From assembly GCF_009818105.1 (NCBI RefSeq), contig NZ_CP046564.1, positions 868,001-932,000 of the forward strand: 64,000 nucleotides of DNA, written 5' to 3'. The stretch comes from Bacillus sp. N1-1. Lineage in GTDB: Bacteria > Bacillota > Bacilli > Bacillales > Guptibacillaceae. The position numbers were made by a program, and so were the translations under genes. Below are positions 34,558 through 44,481 of the stretch, one piece after another (the first letter of the stretch is position 1; each line of letters starts with the position of its first letter). Below the pieces are notes generated by a model, which was given only the letters and a program-made list of their open reading frames with translations, searched no databases and was not told the origin of the DNA.

Positions 34558-34559
34558 AG

Positions 34560-35654
34560 ATGAAATTCCTTACCACACAAAACGTTTCAGAAGTTAATCT
34601 GATGAATCAAGCTTTAACAAATGAAGGGTTACGTCCGTTATCAGATCACTCTGAAATACACCTCTTAGGGGAAGGTGCCTGGCATTTTGCTTTCTTGATA
34701 GAGAAGGAACAGCTTGTTCTACGTATACCAAAGAAAGTGGCCTATGAAAAAGAAGTTACTTTCCAACAAAAAGAATTAACGGCAGAGTATGCTGCGACAA
34801 AGGCGTTTTACACACATGCTAATCGAGCAAAAGAAGGCATATGCCCTGAGTTCTTTACATTTTTCGTTCAAGAAGAATTAACGTATACGTTAGAATCGTA
34901 TTTGGGGAATTCCGATAAACTTGGTGATTTGACACCAAACGAATCACTTCAATATGGAAGGGAGATAGGAGACTTTTTTCTTTCTCTAGAGACGGTGGAA
35001 TCTCCCTATAAAGGGATCGGGTACTTGAAGTGTGATCAAAATGGTAAGTTAACAGGTGAACTAGATATGGATCAAAAAGAGTTCGTTATTGAAGAGACGA
35101 GGGAGTATGTTGAGGAGTTAAATCCTTTGCTTGCAAGCGACTATGATTTTGATAAGAAAAGGGTTGAAGCAGTTGGAAGAGAGCTGATCTCTGCTCGTTC
35201 CTTAAACGGTGAAATAATAACCTTTACGAATCAAGATACGTCTCCTGAGAACCTGATCTTTTCAAAAGGTGGCCTTAAGATGCTTGATCCTTATCCAATT
35301 CTTTCTCCAGGTGTTTCGCTAGCTGCGAATCACGTTTTCAATTATCACTATCTATTTCCTTCACTTCATAACACGCTTAGATACCGGGAAGGAAATTATC
35401 TTCAATCTCTTCCGCAATTAAGAGCAAACGCTGAAGGGTTTAAAGAAGGTTATACAGCCGATTCGAGACAGAAGCGGTATAACCTGCACATTGAAGTTTT
35501 CTTAAAGCTTGTTACGATGACATATACTCATTATCAGCTAATAAATGAGCAATCATTAAGTCGTGAACAGGTGATTCGTTATGGTACGAAAGCGCAAATT
35601 GAAGAGCGTTTCGATCATTTTCTAAAACAGCTTGAGCAATATCCTGAATGGTAA
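34560..35654 (+). CDS. APH-fold kinase-like protein, substrate unknown
   Basis: 364 residues. Kinase lobe signs: LLGEGAWHFAFLIEKEQLVLRI, and the catalytic region FTNQDTSPENLIF followed by KMLDPYPIL, where the usual His of HxDxxxxN is Asn. Asp and the metal-binding Asn and Asp are kept, so activity is possible. Longer than the other APH-fold protein at 13212 and not closely similar. Starts 2 bp after peptidase E (operon). Confidence 0.7.
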   Translation: MKFLTTQNVSEVNLMNQALTNEGLRPLSDHSEIHLLGEGAWHFAFLIEKEQLVLRIPKKVAYEKEVTFQQKELTAEYAATKAFYTHANRAKEGICPEFFTFFVQEELTYTLESYLGNSDKLGDLTPNESLQYGREIGDFFLSLETVESPYKGIGYLKCDQNGKLTGELDMDQKEFVIEETREYVEELNPLLASDYDFDKKRVEAVGRELISARSLNGEIITFTNQDTSPENLIFSKGGLKMLDPYPILSPGVSLAANHVFNYHYLFPSLHNTLRYREGNYLQSLPQLRANAEGFKEGYTADSRQKRYNLHIEVFLKLVTMTYTHYQLINEQSLSREQVIRYGTKAQIEERFDHFLKQLEQYPEW

Positions 35655-35688
35655 AGCAAAGAGGAACGCCTTTCTTTTTTTTAAACCC

Positions 35689-35722
35689 AAATTAAAAACC
35701 ACACCGGAGTGTAGTTTTAATT
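35689..35722. terminator. Terminator-like hairpin between convergent genes
   Basis: AAATTAAAA..CACAC / GTGT..TTTTAATTT with CGGA tetraloop; weak T run. Confidence 0.55.
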
Positions 35723-35757
35723 TGAGTGAAGTATCTCATGTAAATCGAATAGATTAA

Positions 35758-36582
35758 CTACCCTTCTATCATTCCGAGAGATTTCAAAGCTCCTTCTAAA
35801 TTCTGTTTAATTGTAAGGGATTGCAAATCAAGCCCCAATGAGACAACGCCGATTGCAACTTCAGAACTAACCCCAGTTACAATGATATCCACACCCATTA
35901 CTTCTAGTGAATCAACGATTTTGAAGAGGTGTTGGGTCATCATTGTATCAAGTGTTGCGACACCAGATAAGTCAAGAATAAGAGAGCGAATCTTTTTTGC
36001 GCTGGATTCCATTAATGTTCGTTCAAGAATAAGGTTTGCGCGTTTTTCATCAATTTCTCCGATAATTGGGCAAATCGCTACACGAGAAGATAGTTTAATA
36101 ATTGGTACAGATAATGCATCATCTTGATAGTATTCTGATCGAAGGCTATTTGTTTTTTGTGTTAAATAGCTTTCGGTAAAATGATGAATGAAATAATCAA
36201 TCAACGGATCGACGATTTTTGTAATGGCAATGACGTCTGAAACCGTAAGCGAGAAAGTATGCTGATTCTCTTCTACATAGCTAAGAAGCGATTGTTTAAC
36301 GACTGAAATGCTCATTAACACCGTATCCAAATAAGCGGGAATAGCATCCATTTCTTTAAAGCTTGAAATTTGCTCTGTTGGATAAGAAACTTCTCCTGCT
36401 TCAATCGATTCACCTAATGGTACGATGATCTGTTCGGTAAATGTGTAAGGCACAATGTTTGGAAGACCCTGTTCTTTGACGGAAATTTCGATTTGATGCC
36501 GCGCGTTTGCTGTGATTTGATCTATGTTTTGTAGGATGGATTGCCCTATAGCTTGGACAGTGTGTGAAATGTTTTCGGACAT
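35758..36582 (-). CDS. RsbR-type STAS-domain stressosome protein
   Basis: 274 residues. The N-terminal ~140 residues are all-alpha and look like the globin-like sensor half of RsbR co-antagonists; the C-terminal ~115 residues are a STAS domain starting at VPIIKLSSRVAICPIIGEID, with LILDLSGVATLDTMMTQHL holding the Ser/Thr positions that RsbT phosphorylates. Forms mixed stressosome complexes that gate SigB activation. No rsbS/rsbT genes are next to it. ATG 36582 behind GAGGGGAG. The intact partner of the broken GAF-STAS gene at 31059. Confidence 0.85.
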   Translation of the reverse strand: MSENISHTVQAIGQSILQNIDQITANARHQIEISVKEQGLPNIVPYTFTEQIIVPLGESIEAGEVSYPTEQISSFKEMDAIPAYLDTVLMSISVVKQSLLSYVEENQHTFSLTVSDVIAITKIVDPLIDYFIHHFTESYLTQKTNSLRSEYYQDDALSVPIIKLSSRVAICPIIGEIDEKRANLILERTLMESSAKKIRSLILDLSGVATLDTMMTQHLFKIVDSLEVMGVDIIVTGVSSEVAIGVVSLGLDLQSLTIKQNLEGALKSLGMIEG

Positions 36583-36705
36583 AGAAACTCCCCTCTAACT
36601 TTGTAGTTAACTTATGATAAAATAAGGTTATTATATGCTATCTTACTACAATGAACGTTTTTGTGAAGAAGTATATTACTATATACCTGGAGGTGCAGGG
36701 GGAAT

Positions 36706-37035
36706 TTGAACAGATCCGTGGAGGATATGAAAACGACGCTTGATGTAGTCTGTGGGAAGTGGAAAGCCGTTTTGCTGCTAGAATTAGTGGAGGGGCCTCT
36801 TCGATTTAGTGAGATAAAAAAGGCGATACCACGCATTCCTCATCAAACGTTAATTAAACATCTCAAAGAACTGGAGCAGGATGGGTTAATTAACCGAGTA
36901 GAATCGGATGATGTACCGCCCAAAGTCAAGTATTCTTTAACTTCATATGGTTATGCTCTTGAACCATTGCTTCAAGAAATGGAAAAATGGGGAAGAGTTC
37001 ACCGCTCTCGTTCCGAAGAAACGATTGCAAACTAA
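36706..37035 (+). CDS. HxlR-family winged-helix transcriptional regulator
   Basis: 109 residues. VVCGKWKAVLLLELVEGPLR, FSEIKKAIPRIPHQTLIKHL and INRVESDDVPPKVKYSLT are the diagnostic HxlR blocks. Members sense aldehydes, quinones or disulfide stress through a cysteine; here Cys16 in the N-terminal CGKWK is the usual sensing position. TTG 36706 follows GGAGGTGCAGGGGG. Target unknown; the MFS gene at 39428 with a palindromic upstream site is a possible one. Confidence 0.85.
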   Translation: MNRSVEDMKTTLDVVCGKWKAVLLLELVEGPLRFSEIKKAIPRIPHQTLIKHLKELEQDGLINRVESDDVPPKVKYSLTSYGYALEPLLQEMEKWGRVHRSRSEETIAN

Positions 37036-37066
37036 AAGGAACGTGCAGATGCACGTTCCTTTTGTG
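37034..37066. terminator. Bidirectional terminator between hxlR-like gene and prfC
   Basis: AAAAGGAACGTGCA / TGCACGTTCCTTTT with 2-base loop (GA plus closing pairs). Confidence 0.88.
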
Positions 37067-37071
37067 TATGT

Positions 37072-38646
37072 TTATCTTGATTCTCTTAGTGGAATATCTG
37101 GATTTTTATCCTGGAACCATCTAAGTGCAAAGTCGTTTTGGAACAGAAGAACAGGACGCTTAAGCTGATCGTAAACAAGCATATTACGAACGCTGTCTAC
37201 TTTCTCTTCTGGATTATCCGTTTCAATCCATCTTGCATGCTGATGCGGCATTGTATCAAATTGAATATCGACGTTGTACTCACCTTTCATGCGATATTCA
37301 AAAATCTCAAACTGTAGACGTCCTACTACACCAATGACGATTTCATCCCAGTGAGCGGTACGATAGACTTGGATAGCACCTTCTTCTGAAAGCTGCTGTA
37401 CCCCTTTGTAGAAATGCTTTTGCTTCATCGCTTTTTGGGCACGAACTTTCGCAAAATGCTCTGGTGGGAAAGTTGGTAAGGCACCAAAGGAATAAACATT
37501 TTTCGAACCAACAAGCGTGTCGCCAATTTGATAAGTTCCTGAATCATAAAGGCCCACAATATCACCAGGGTATGCTTTTTCCACATTGCCTCGAGAGGAA
37601 GCGAAGAAAAGTTGCCCCTGTGATAGCTTCAAGCTTTTTCCTGTTCGCTCAAGCCATGCTTCCATTCCTTTTTCGAATGTACCTGACACAATCCGTAAGA
37701 ATGCCACGCGGTCACGGTGAGCGGGGTTCATGTTTGCTTGAATTTTAAAGATAAAACCTGAGAACGTTTCGTCATCTGGCTTTACTTCACCTTCAGAGCT
37801 CTCGCGAGGTGCTGGAGAAGGAGCGAGATCAAGAAAGTGGTTTAAGAATGTAGGCACACCAAAGCTTGAGATCGCACTTCCGAAGAAGACAGGGGTTTGC
37901 TTACCAGATTGCAGGGCTTCTTCACTATAAGTTGCCCCGGCTTCATCAAGTAGCATCACGTCTTCTTGAAGCTGGTTGACTAATTCTTCACCAGCTTTTT
38001 CTTTTAGCACAGGATCATCAAGATCTGAGATTTGCATTGCCTGCTTGTTGTCGCCTTCTGTATCATAAAATTCAACAGCTTTTTGATGACGATCGTAAAC
38101 GCCCTGGAATGATTGACCGATACCGAGTGGCCAGTTCATTGGATAGGACTCAATTCCAAGAACATCTTCAATTTCTTCAAGAAGCTCAAGCGGTTCGCGA
38201 CCCTGGCGATCCATCTTATTAATAAAGGTGAAAATCGGAATGCCGTGCTCACTAACAACTTTAAATAGCTTCTTTGTTTGTGACTCGACCCCTTTAGCAG
38301 CATCGATAATCATTACCACGCTATCAACGGCAAGGAGGGTACGGTACGTATCTTCACTAAAATCTTCGTGTCCTGGTGTATCTAAAATATTAATGGTATG
38401 ACCTTTGTAGTTAAAGTTCATCACACTGGACGTAACGGAAATACCACGCTGTTTCTCGATTTCCATCCAGTCAGATGTGGCATACTTAGATGATTTTCGA
38501 GATTTAACGGTTCCAGTTGAACGAATCTGTCCACCGAGGAACAACAGTTTTTCGGTTAATGTTGTTTTACCAGCATCAGGGTGAGAGATGATCGCAAAGG
38601 TTCGTCTCTTCTTTATTTCTTCTTGTAATTCTTTATGGTTACTCAT
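37072..38646 (-). CDS. prfC: Peptide chain release factor 3
   Basis: 524 residues, GTPase that recycles RF1/RF2 from the ribosome. G1 [13 protein letters not shown], switch region [14 protein letters not shown]3 [17 protein letters not shown]4 [10 protein letters not shown] are complete, and the domain II/III part reads through to [17 protein letters not shown] 38646 matches family N-termini ([11 protein letters not shown]); AAAGGA lies 13 bases upstream, a little long. PrfC is common but not universal in Bacillaceae. Confidence 0.92.
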   Translation of the reverse strand: MSNHKELQEEIKKRRTFAIISHPDAGKTTLTEKLLFLGGQIRSTGTVKSRKSSKYATSDWMEIEKQRGISVTSSVMNFNYKGHTINILDTPGHEDFSEDTYRTLLAVDSVVMIIDAAKGVESQTKKLFKVVSEHGIPIFTFINKMDRQGREPLELLEEIEDVLGIESYPMNWPLGIGQSFQGVYDRHQKAVEFYDTEGDNKQAMQISDLDDPVLKEKAGEELVNQLQEDVMLLDEAGATYSEEALQSGKQTPVFFGSAISSFGVPTFLNHFLDLAPSPAPRESSEGEVKPDDETFSGFIFKIQANMNPAHRDRVAFLRIVSGTFEKGMEAWLERTGKSLKLSQGQLFFASSRGNVEKAYPGDIVGLYDSGTYQIGDTLVGSKNVYSFGALPTFPPEHFAKVRAQKAMKQKHFYKGVQQLSEEGAIQVYRTAHWDEIVIGVVGRLQFEIFEYRMKGEYNVDIQFDTMPHQHARWIETDNPEEKVDSVRNMLVYDQLKRPVLLFQNDFALRWFQDKNPDIPLRESR

Positions 38647-38791
38647 TATGTCATTTAGTCCTTTCAATATCACTTCTTATGTAATATAACATATTCTTAC
38701 GGTTGTTCCTATTGCTTGAAGGGTACGAAAAGAGAGAGAAGGAATTCCACGAACGGAGCACGAATGTGAAAGAGAAAGGAGAGGGAATGGT

Positions 38792-39214
38792 ATGAGTGGA
38801 TTTCAAGAATTTTTAGATGATTTTCTAACGAGCTGGCAGAACTCTTCATTAGATGAAATAAAGGTTAAAATTAGCGATTCGTATCAGGCGAGAGAGATCT
38901 CCAGTCAATCTGAACTATACGATTTTGGGTATGATGAATCGATTGAAGGCTGGGATCAAGCATTTAAAGCTTTTAAGAATGATGGATCAACATGGGTTTT
39001 AAAGAAGCTGGCCGTCACGCCACTTCGAAGAAATGAAATGCTTGCGATTATTTTTGCTTCTATTGAAATAGATGGCAAACAAAGTGAAACAGGAAATGTC
39101 TTTTTTAATACTTTTCGAAAAGGGGTACAAGGGAATTGGAAGCTTGTTAGAAGTTACATTGAATCCGGGATTCCAGGTGAACATGTAAAAGCGTTTGGTT
39201 TAAAAGAAGAATAG
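38792..39214 (+). CDS. NTF2-like fold protein, unknown function
   Basis: 140 residues. Short N-terminal helix pair (FQEFLDDFLTSWQNSSLDEI), then alternating strands ending VFFNTFRKGVQGNWKLVRSYI, the pattern of SnoaL/NTF2-like proteins. No catalytic residues are evident. Cytoplasmic. ATG follows AAAGGAGAGGGAATGG. Own terminator follows. Confidence 0.65.
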   Translation: MSGFQEFLDDFLTSWQNSSLDEIKVKISDSYQAREISSQSELYDFGYDESIEGWDQAFKAFKNDGSTWVLKKLAVTPLRRNEMLAIIFASIEIDGKQSETGNVFFNTFRKGVQGNWKLVRSYIESGIPGEHVKAFGLKEE

Positions 39215-39227
39215 AACAAGAACTCAG

Positions 39228-39260
39228 AAACTCCCGCTAAAAGTTAGCGGGAGTTTTTTT
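39228..39260 (+). terminator. Terminator after the NTF2-like gene
   Basis: AAACTCCCGCTAA / TTAGCGGGAGTTT, loop AAG, seven T. Confidence 0.9.
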
Positions 39261-39315
39261 GTATGCAGCTCTTGATGCGAGCCATTAGGTACTTTTAGGT
39301 GCCTATATTACAGCA

Positions 39316-39327
39316 AAGTACGTACTT
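39316..39327. promoter_or_regulatory. Perfect palindrome AAGTACGTACTT upstream of MFS gene
   Basis: 12-bp dyad, ~100 bp before the MFS start, near two AGGT(A/G)C repeats at 39287-39303. Looks like an operator, possibly for a winged-helix regulator. A second dyad GGGAGGCGCCTCCC (39373-39386), itself inside GCCGA...TCGGC, lies in the untranslated leader. Confidence 0.5.
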
Positions 39328-39427
39328 CCATTGTTGTCTAGAAGGTTGCATAATCAGTTGTACCGCCGAAAAGGGAGGCGCCTCCCATTAATCTCGGCAC
39401 TAAAAAACTCAAGGAGGAATTCGCTTT

Positions 39428-40633
39428 ATGAGTTCTAAAACACATACAATGTCAAATTCGAAAGAAAAATCAAGTGGTACTCTTGCTCTTTTAGCCCTCG
39501 CTATTAGTGCATTTGGAATTGGAACAACCGAGTTTGTTCCTGTTGGACTTCTTTCTTCTATTGCAGATGACTTATCGATTTCAATTACACTGGCTGGCCT
39601 GCTGATTTCAGGCTACGCCATCGGGGTCGCAATTGGTGCTCCGGTTCTAACGGCTTTAACTGGAAAAATGAATCGGAAAACGCTACTGATGTCCTTAATA
39701 GTCGTCTTTATTATTGGTAACCTTGTAGCGGGGATATCCACATCGTTCGGTTTATTACTCGTCGCCAGGTTTATTACCGCATTTTCACACGGAATTTTCT
39801 TTTCAATTGGTTCAACGATTGCAGCAGATCTCGTTCCGGAAAATAAACGCGCAAGTGCGATTGCCTTTATGTTTACAGGATTAACCGTTGCCACAGTGAC
39901 AGGAGTTCCACTTGGTACGTTTATTGGACAAGCGTTTGGTTGGAGAGCAACATTTCTTGGTGTTGCCTTACTAGGTGTGATCGGTATTATCGCGAGTGCG
40001 ATTCTCGTGCCAAAAGATTTGAAAGAATCACCGCCAGCGAAGTTTAGTGAGCAGTTGAAGATCTTAACGAATGGAAAACTACTATTAGCTTTTGCGATTA
40101 CAGCACTAGGTTACGGTGGTACGTTTGTTGCCTTTACGTATTTAGCGCCGCTCCTTGAAGATGTCACGGGGTTTAGTGCGAAATTTGTTAGTGTCATTTT
40201 ACTTGTGTATGGTGTGGCCGTTGCGATTGGGAATATGATTGGCGGTAAAGCGTCGGATAAAAATCCATTAAAAGCGTTGTTCTGGATGTTTGTCCTGCAA
40301 GCGATCATTCTTTTCGTAATGACATTTGCACTCCCATTCAAAGTAGCGGGGATTATAACAATCTTCTTTATGGGATTGTTTGCCTTTATGAACGTTCCTG
40401 GATTGCAAGTACTTGTTGTTAACCTTGCTGAAAAGTATGTTCCTTCAGCGGTAAACGTAGCATCCGCACTCAATATCGCAGCATTTAACGTTGGGATTGC
40501 GATTGGGTCATTTGTCGGTGGGGTTATCGTTGATTCAATTGGGTTAATTCACACGCCGTGGATTGGCGGCATTATGGTTGTAGGAGCAGTCGGTCTTACA
40601 GGTTGGCTTCGTGCGATGGAAAGAAAAGCGTAG
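39428..40633 (+). CDS. MFS transporter (YdhP/AraJ-like drug:H+ antiporter group)
   Basis: 401 residues, 12 helices. FGIGTTEFVPVGLLSSIADD at helix 1 and the SGYAIGVAIGAPVLTALTG helix are the marks of the YdhP/AraJ/SotB group of sugar or drug efflux carriers. Substrate unknown. ATG after CAAGGAGGAATT. Likely controlled by the palindromic elements upstream. Confidence 0.86.
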   Translation: MSSKTHTMSNSKEKSSGTLALLALAISAFGIGTTEFVPVGLLSSIADDLSISITLAGLLISGYAIGVAIGAPVLTALTGKMNRKTLLMSLIVVFIIGNLVAGISTSFGLLLVARFITAFSHGIFFSIGSTIAADLVPENKRASAIAFMFTGLTVATVTGVPLGTFIGQAFGWRATFLGVALLGVIGIIASAILVPKDLKESPPAKFSEQLKILTNGKLLLAFAITALGYGGTFVAFTYLAPLLEDVTGFSAKFVSVILLVYGVAVAIGNMIGGKASDKNPLKALFWMFVLQAIILFVMTFALPFKVAGIITIFFMGLFAFMNVPGLQVLVVNLAEKYVPSAVNVASALNIAAFNVGIAIGSFVGGVIVDSIGLIHTPWIGGIMVVGAVGLTGWLRAMERKA

Positions 40634-40716
40634 GAGGCTAAATGCTTTTTTGATTAGTTAGTTTTTTTGCGCTCCAAATGAAGGAATTATGGATGATTAA
40701 GTCTCGTTAATTAATG

Positions 40717-40748
40717 AAAGCCGTTAGGGGATCCCCTTAACGGCTTTT
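40717..40748. terminator. Bidirectional terminator between MFS gene and sigma-54 activator
   Basis: AAAGCCGTTAGGGG / CCCCTTAACGGCTTT with AT at centre; the activator's stop lies in the stem. Confidence 0.85.
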
Positions 40749-42770
40749 GGTGTGTAACTTAAGCTGAGTTAAATACTGCTCACCTTCCAATGTAATTTGT
40801 GTTCCTGCACGTCCACGCCCTTTTACGACATACCCCTTGTTTTCCAGATCGTTTAACCGTAGTCGGATTTGCTGAGGAGAGAGTGTGTGAGAAAAAGCGG
40901 CGCTTTCTTTAGAAAGTAAATCTCTACTTGCTGTTTTGCCTTCATCATTTCGGTCTTTCATGATCTGCAAGATGACGTAATGATCCTTCGCATCGATGCT
41001 GCTTACTGGAAGTGTCGCTGGCTTCTCGTTTATAGGTTGAAGACGATGGTGGGGGAGATCCTCGAGTGTAATCGTAGAGCCGCTTGCGACAACAAGCGCG
41101 TAATCAATCATGCTTTTTAACTCACGAATATTTCCTGGCCAATGATGGGCCATAAACGTTTCAATCACTTGTTGGTCCACTTTCATCCACGTGCCGCTTT
41201 TTGTAACAAAATAGTTTGTGAGTGATTGAATGTCGCTCAAACGTTCACGAAGTGGAGGGATCGCAAGTTGAAGGACATTTAATCGGTAAAATAAATCCGA
41301 GCGAAACGTGCCTTCTGTGATTTTTTGTTCAAGGTTTTTATTTGTAGCGGCAATGACTCTTACATTAATCGGCGTAATTTTTCTACCACCAATTCTTCTA
41401 ATTTCTTTTTCCTGAAGAACGCGCAGTAAGTGGGCTTGGACCGTTGGACTAATATCACCAATCTCATCGAGAAAAATCGTTCCGTTATCTGCGAGTTCAA
41501 ATAGTCCTTTCTTTCCTCCGCGCTGAGCTCCTGTAAATGTGCCTTCTTCATACCCAAATAATTCACTCTCTAAAAGACTTTCCGTCAAAGCGCTACAATT
41601 AATCGCGATAAACGGTCCGTTTTTTCGAAGAGAGTTGCGGTGAATCGCATGAGCGAAAAGCTCTTTACCAACGCCTGTTTCTCCGTTAATCAAAACAGGG
41701 TGCTCAGCGATGGCGAGTTTTTTTGCGATACGAACGCGTTCAAGAAGGAGGGGGTGTTCACCGAGAATATCTTCGAAGTCATATTTTGCAGCGAATCCTT
41801 TCTTGTGCTGCTCTCGCTGTGCTGTTTTTTCAATTTCAAACGCCTGATTAACGCTTTTAAAGGTAACGACTGTCGTATGTTCTTCTGGGATTGATTGACG
41901 AAAGGCTACCACATCTACTCCGTTCATCGAAACGAATTTATTTTCTTCTAATCCATTAATGATAAAATTTTGAAGGTCGGTATCGACTACATAGGAAAGA
42001 TTACGGCCAATAACATCTTTTGCTGGCATCTGGAACAATGCTTCAAGTCGGTGGTTAAACAAGGTAATCTCTCTTTCTTTATTGATGGCTAGAATGCCAT
42101 CATCGACGGTATTAACGACGTTCTGGTAATGTTCTGTTGTTTGAAGCGCGTCTTGTTCAGCACCAAGAATCTTGCGGTGTAAGACGATCATACTTCGAAT
42201 GTAGCGCTCGGAAACTTTGGAAGAAACGGAATCGTCCAGTTGAAAGTAATCCATTACTTTAATAATCGTGGCCATATCAAAAGGTCTTACTCCGATATCA
42301 ATGATTTGAGGGATGTAAGATGGGCATAAGTGCGTTTCGCCAGGAGAAACGGCTACGTGAATATTGTCGTAAAACATTTGTCCTCGTTTAAATGGAAGAA
42401 ACGTCACGTGGTTAATGCCAAGTTGGTAAAGTGACTCAATAACATCAACCGTGGACGGGTCGTCATCATTTACCATTAAGACTCTTTCACCATGTGGAAT
42501 CGTAAGGAGACGATCAATAAAGTCATGGCGAATGGTTCGTTTGCCTACAATGGATTCTTTTCCTGAGATGTTACTTATCGTAGCAGCTTCCGTTTTAGTT
42601 GCTTCGGAAGAATATAAGATAACGTGATCTTCAAGTTGATGTGGTAACGTTTCGTCAATCGCAAACGCTCTTACTACGATGTAATCGCCTGCCAACTGAT
42701 GCAATTGATCATAGAGTATTTTTTTCGTTTGAGTACTTCCTGCAATTAGCGTTAAGGTAGGTCGCTCCAA
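40737..42770 (-). CDS. Sigma-54-dependent transcriptional activator
   Basis: 677 residues. N-terminal ~220 residues are a response-regulator-like/PrpR-like sensing part of unclear ligand; then PAS (VVNTVDDGILAINKEREITL); AAA+ domain with Walker A INGETGVGKELFAHAIH, Walker B NGTIFLDEIGDI and the sigma-54 contact loop GTFTGA (family GAFTGA); C-terminal winged helix (LSPQQIRLRLNDLENKGYVV) in place of the common Fis helix. TTG 42770 has AAAGGTG at 8 bases; GTG 42779 overlaps that site. Divergent from a gene with a sigma-54 promoter, which it should activate. Confidence 0.88.
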   Translation of the reverse strand: MERPTLTLIAGSTQTKKILYDQLHQLAGDYIVVRAFAIDETLPHQLEDHVILYSSEATKTEAATISNISGKESIVGKRTIRHDFIDRLLTIPHGERVLMVNDDDPSTVDVIESLYQLGINHVTFLPFKRGQMFYDNIHVAVSPGETHLCPSYIPQIIDIGVRPFDMATIIKVMDYFQLDDSVSSKVSERYIRSMIVLHRKILGAEQDALQTTEHYQNVVNTVDDGILAINKEREITLFNHRLEALFQMPAKDVIGRNLSYVVDTDLQNFIINGLEENKFVSMNGVDVVAFRQSIPEEHTTVVTFKSVNQAFEIEKTAQREQHKKGFAAKYDFEDILGEHPLLLERVRIAKKLAIAEHPVLINGETGVGKELFAHAIHRNSLRKNGPFIAINCSALTESLLESELFGYEEGTFTGAQRGGKKGLFELADNGTIFLDEIGDISPTVQAHLLRVLQEKEIRRIGGRKITPINVRVIAATNKNLEQKITEGTFRSDLFYRLNVLQLAIPPLRERLSDIQSLTNYFVTKSGTWMKVDQQVIETFMAHHWPGNIRELKSMIDYALVVASGSTITLEDLPHHRLQPINEKPATLPVSSIDAKDHYVILQIMKDRNDEGKTASRDLLSKESAAFSHTLSPQQIRLRLNDLENKGYVVKGRGRAGTQITLEGEQYLTQLKLHTKSR

Positions 42771-42884
42771 GTTATTCACACCTTTTCTACTATTTTGGTT
42801 CTATTGTAACACCAACAAAAACTTAAAAGACCCAATTATTACTTTTATATAATGATTTTTCGGACAATTTAGGTATTGGGAGAG

Positions 42885-42902
42885 TTGGCATGAAACTTGC
42901 TT
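42885..42902 (+). promoter_or_regulatory. Sigma-54 (-24/-12) promoter of yfcC-iadA
   Basis: TTGGCATGAAACTTGCTT: GG at 42887-42888 and GC at 42899-42900 with the fixed 10-base gap; consensus TGGCAC-N5-TTGC. About 47 bp before the YfcC start. A-T rich dyad AATTATTAC/ATAATGATT at 42833-42857 may be the activator's upstream site. Confidence 0.85.
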
Positions 42903-42948
42903 CTCTATTAAGTAGGTAATGATGATTAAAACGGAAAGAAGGGGAAGT

Positions 42949-44460
42949 ATGGAACAAGAAAAGAGAAAAAAAGAAATGAAGATGCCTCATACGTTTGTGA
43001 TTGTATTTTTTGTCGTACTTGCTGCTGCTGCTTTAACGTACTTTATTCCAAAAGGAACGTTTGAAACCGAGGATGTAACGTATGTCCAGCAGGGAGAAGA
43101 GCAAACGAAAACGGTTCTTGTCCCGGACAGTTTCAAGTATGTAACGGATGATGGTGGAGATGCGGTCCGAGAAGGGGTTTCACTATTTGAGCCTTATGGT
43201 GGAGCGGGTTTTCTTAATTATGTGTTCGAAGGGCTAGTATCAGGAGATAAATGGGGATCTGCTGTAGGTGTTGTGGCTTTTATCTTAATTATTGGTGGTG
43301 CATTTGGGATCATCATGCGCACAAAGGCGATTGATCAAGGAATTCTCTCCATTATTGATAAAACAAAGGGTCGAGAAGTGCTTATTATTCCGATTATGTT
43401 CTTTTTATTTTCCCTTGGTGGAGCAGTTTTTGGTATGGGGGAAGAGGCGATTGCCTTTGCGATGATACTCATACCACTTGTCGTAGCTCTTGGGTATGAC
43501 GCTATTACAGGGGTAATGATAACGTATGTTGCAACACAAATTGGATTTGCAACTTCGTGGATGAACCCATTTAGTGTGGCGATTGCTCAGGGAGTATCCG
43601 GCATTCCAGTTTTGTCAGGGTCACCATTCCGAATGGTAATGTGGGGAGTTTTCACGATTATAGGGATTGCGTACACAATGTGGTATGCGAATGGTGTTCG
43701 TAAGGATCCAAGGAAATCGCTTAGTACAGATGCGAATCGCTACTTTAGGGAGTACAATCAGAATCAAGACCTCGCTAGCAAATTTACGCTTGGCCATGGA
43801 CTTGTTGTCCTTACCCTTGTAGCAGGAATTGGCTGGATTATATGGGGTGTTATTGAACATGCTTATTACATTCCCGAGATTGCTACACAGTTCTTTACAA
43901 TTGGGATCGTTGCTGGTGTGATTGCTGTGATCTTTAAGTTAAATGGCATGACAGTAAATGATATTGCAGAGGGCTTTACAGACGGTGCAAAGGATTTGCT
44001 TCCGGCCGCGTTAATCGTTGGGATGGCCAAAGGAATTGTGATTATTCTTGGTGGCGATGCTGCTGGTGAACCTTCTGTATTAAATACAATGTTATATAGT
44101 GCAGGAAATTTAGTTGATGATTTCCCAGCTGCGCTATCAGCGTGGTTTATGTTTGTCTTCCAGTCTGTCTTTAATTTCTTTGTCGTTTCTGGAAGCGGGC
44201 AAGCGGCCCTCACAATGCCTCTTATGGCCCCGCTCTCTGATATTGCAGGGGTTACGCGTCAAGTGGCTGTTCTCGCTTTCCAGCTAGGGGACGGGCTGAC
44301 AAACATTATTGTTCCTACATCAGCGGCGCTAATGGGTACACTTGGTGCAGCTAGAATGGATTGGGGTACGTGGTTTAAATTTATTATTAAGTTTCAAATC
44401 GTGCTGTTTGTTCTCGCGTCTGTCTTTGTGATCACAGCTTCGCTTATGAACTTCCAGTAA
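42949..44460 (+). CDS. YfcC-family carrier (basic amino acid/dicarboxylate-type antiporter)
   Basis: 503 residues, about 12 membrane helices, one extracytoplasmic loop near residues 35-85. GGAFGIIMRTKAIDQGI, GMGEEAIAFAMILIPLVVAL and SGSGQAALTMPLMAPLSDI are typical of the YfcC/ArcD-like group, which includes arginine/ornithine antiporters. ATG 42949 behind AGAAGGGGAAG. It is 21 bp upstream of iadA, so it likely imports the dipeptide or exports a product. Substrate is inference. Confidence 0.82.
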   Translation: MEQEKRKKEMKMPHTFVIVFFVVLAAAALTYFIPKGTFETEDVTYVQQGEEQTKTVLVPDSFKYVTDDGGDAVREGVSLFEPYGGAGFLNYVFEGLVSGDKWGSAVGVVAFILIIGGAFGIIMRTKAIDQGILSIIDKTKGREVLIIPIMFFLFSLGGAVFGMGEEAIAFAMILIPLVVALGYDAITGVMITYVATQIGFATSWMNPFSVAIAQGVSGIPVLSGSPFRMVMWGVFTIIGIAYTMWYANGVRKDPRKSLSTDANRYFREYNQNQDLASKFTLGHGLVVLTLVAGIGWIIWGVIEHAYYIPEIATQFFTIGIVAGVIAVIFKLNGMTVNDIAEGFTDGAKDLLPAALIVGMAKGIVIILGGDAAGEPSVLNTMLYSAGNLVDDFPAALSAWFMFVFQSVFNFFVVSGSGQAALTMPLMAPLSDIAGVTRQVAVLAFQLGDGLTNIIVPTSAALMGTLGAARMDWGTWFKFIIKFQIVLFVLASVFVITASLMNFQ

Positions 44461-44481
44461 CAACCGTTTGGAGGAAAGACA

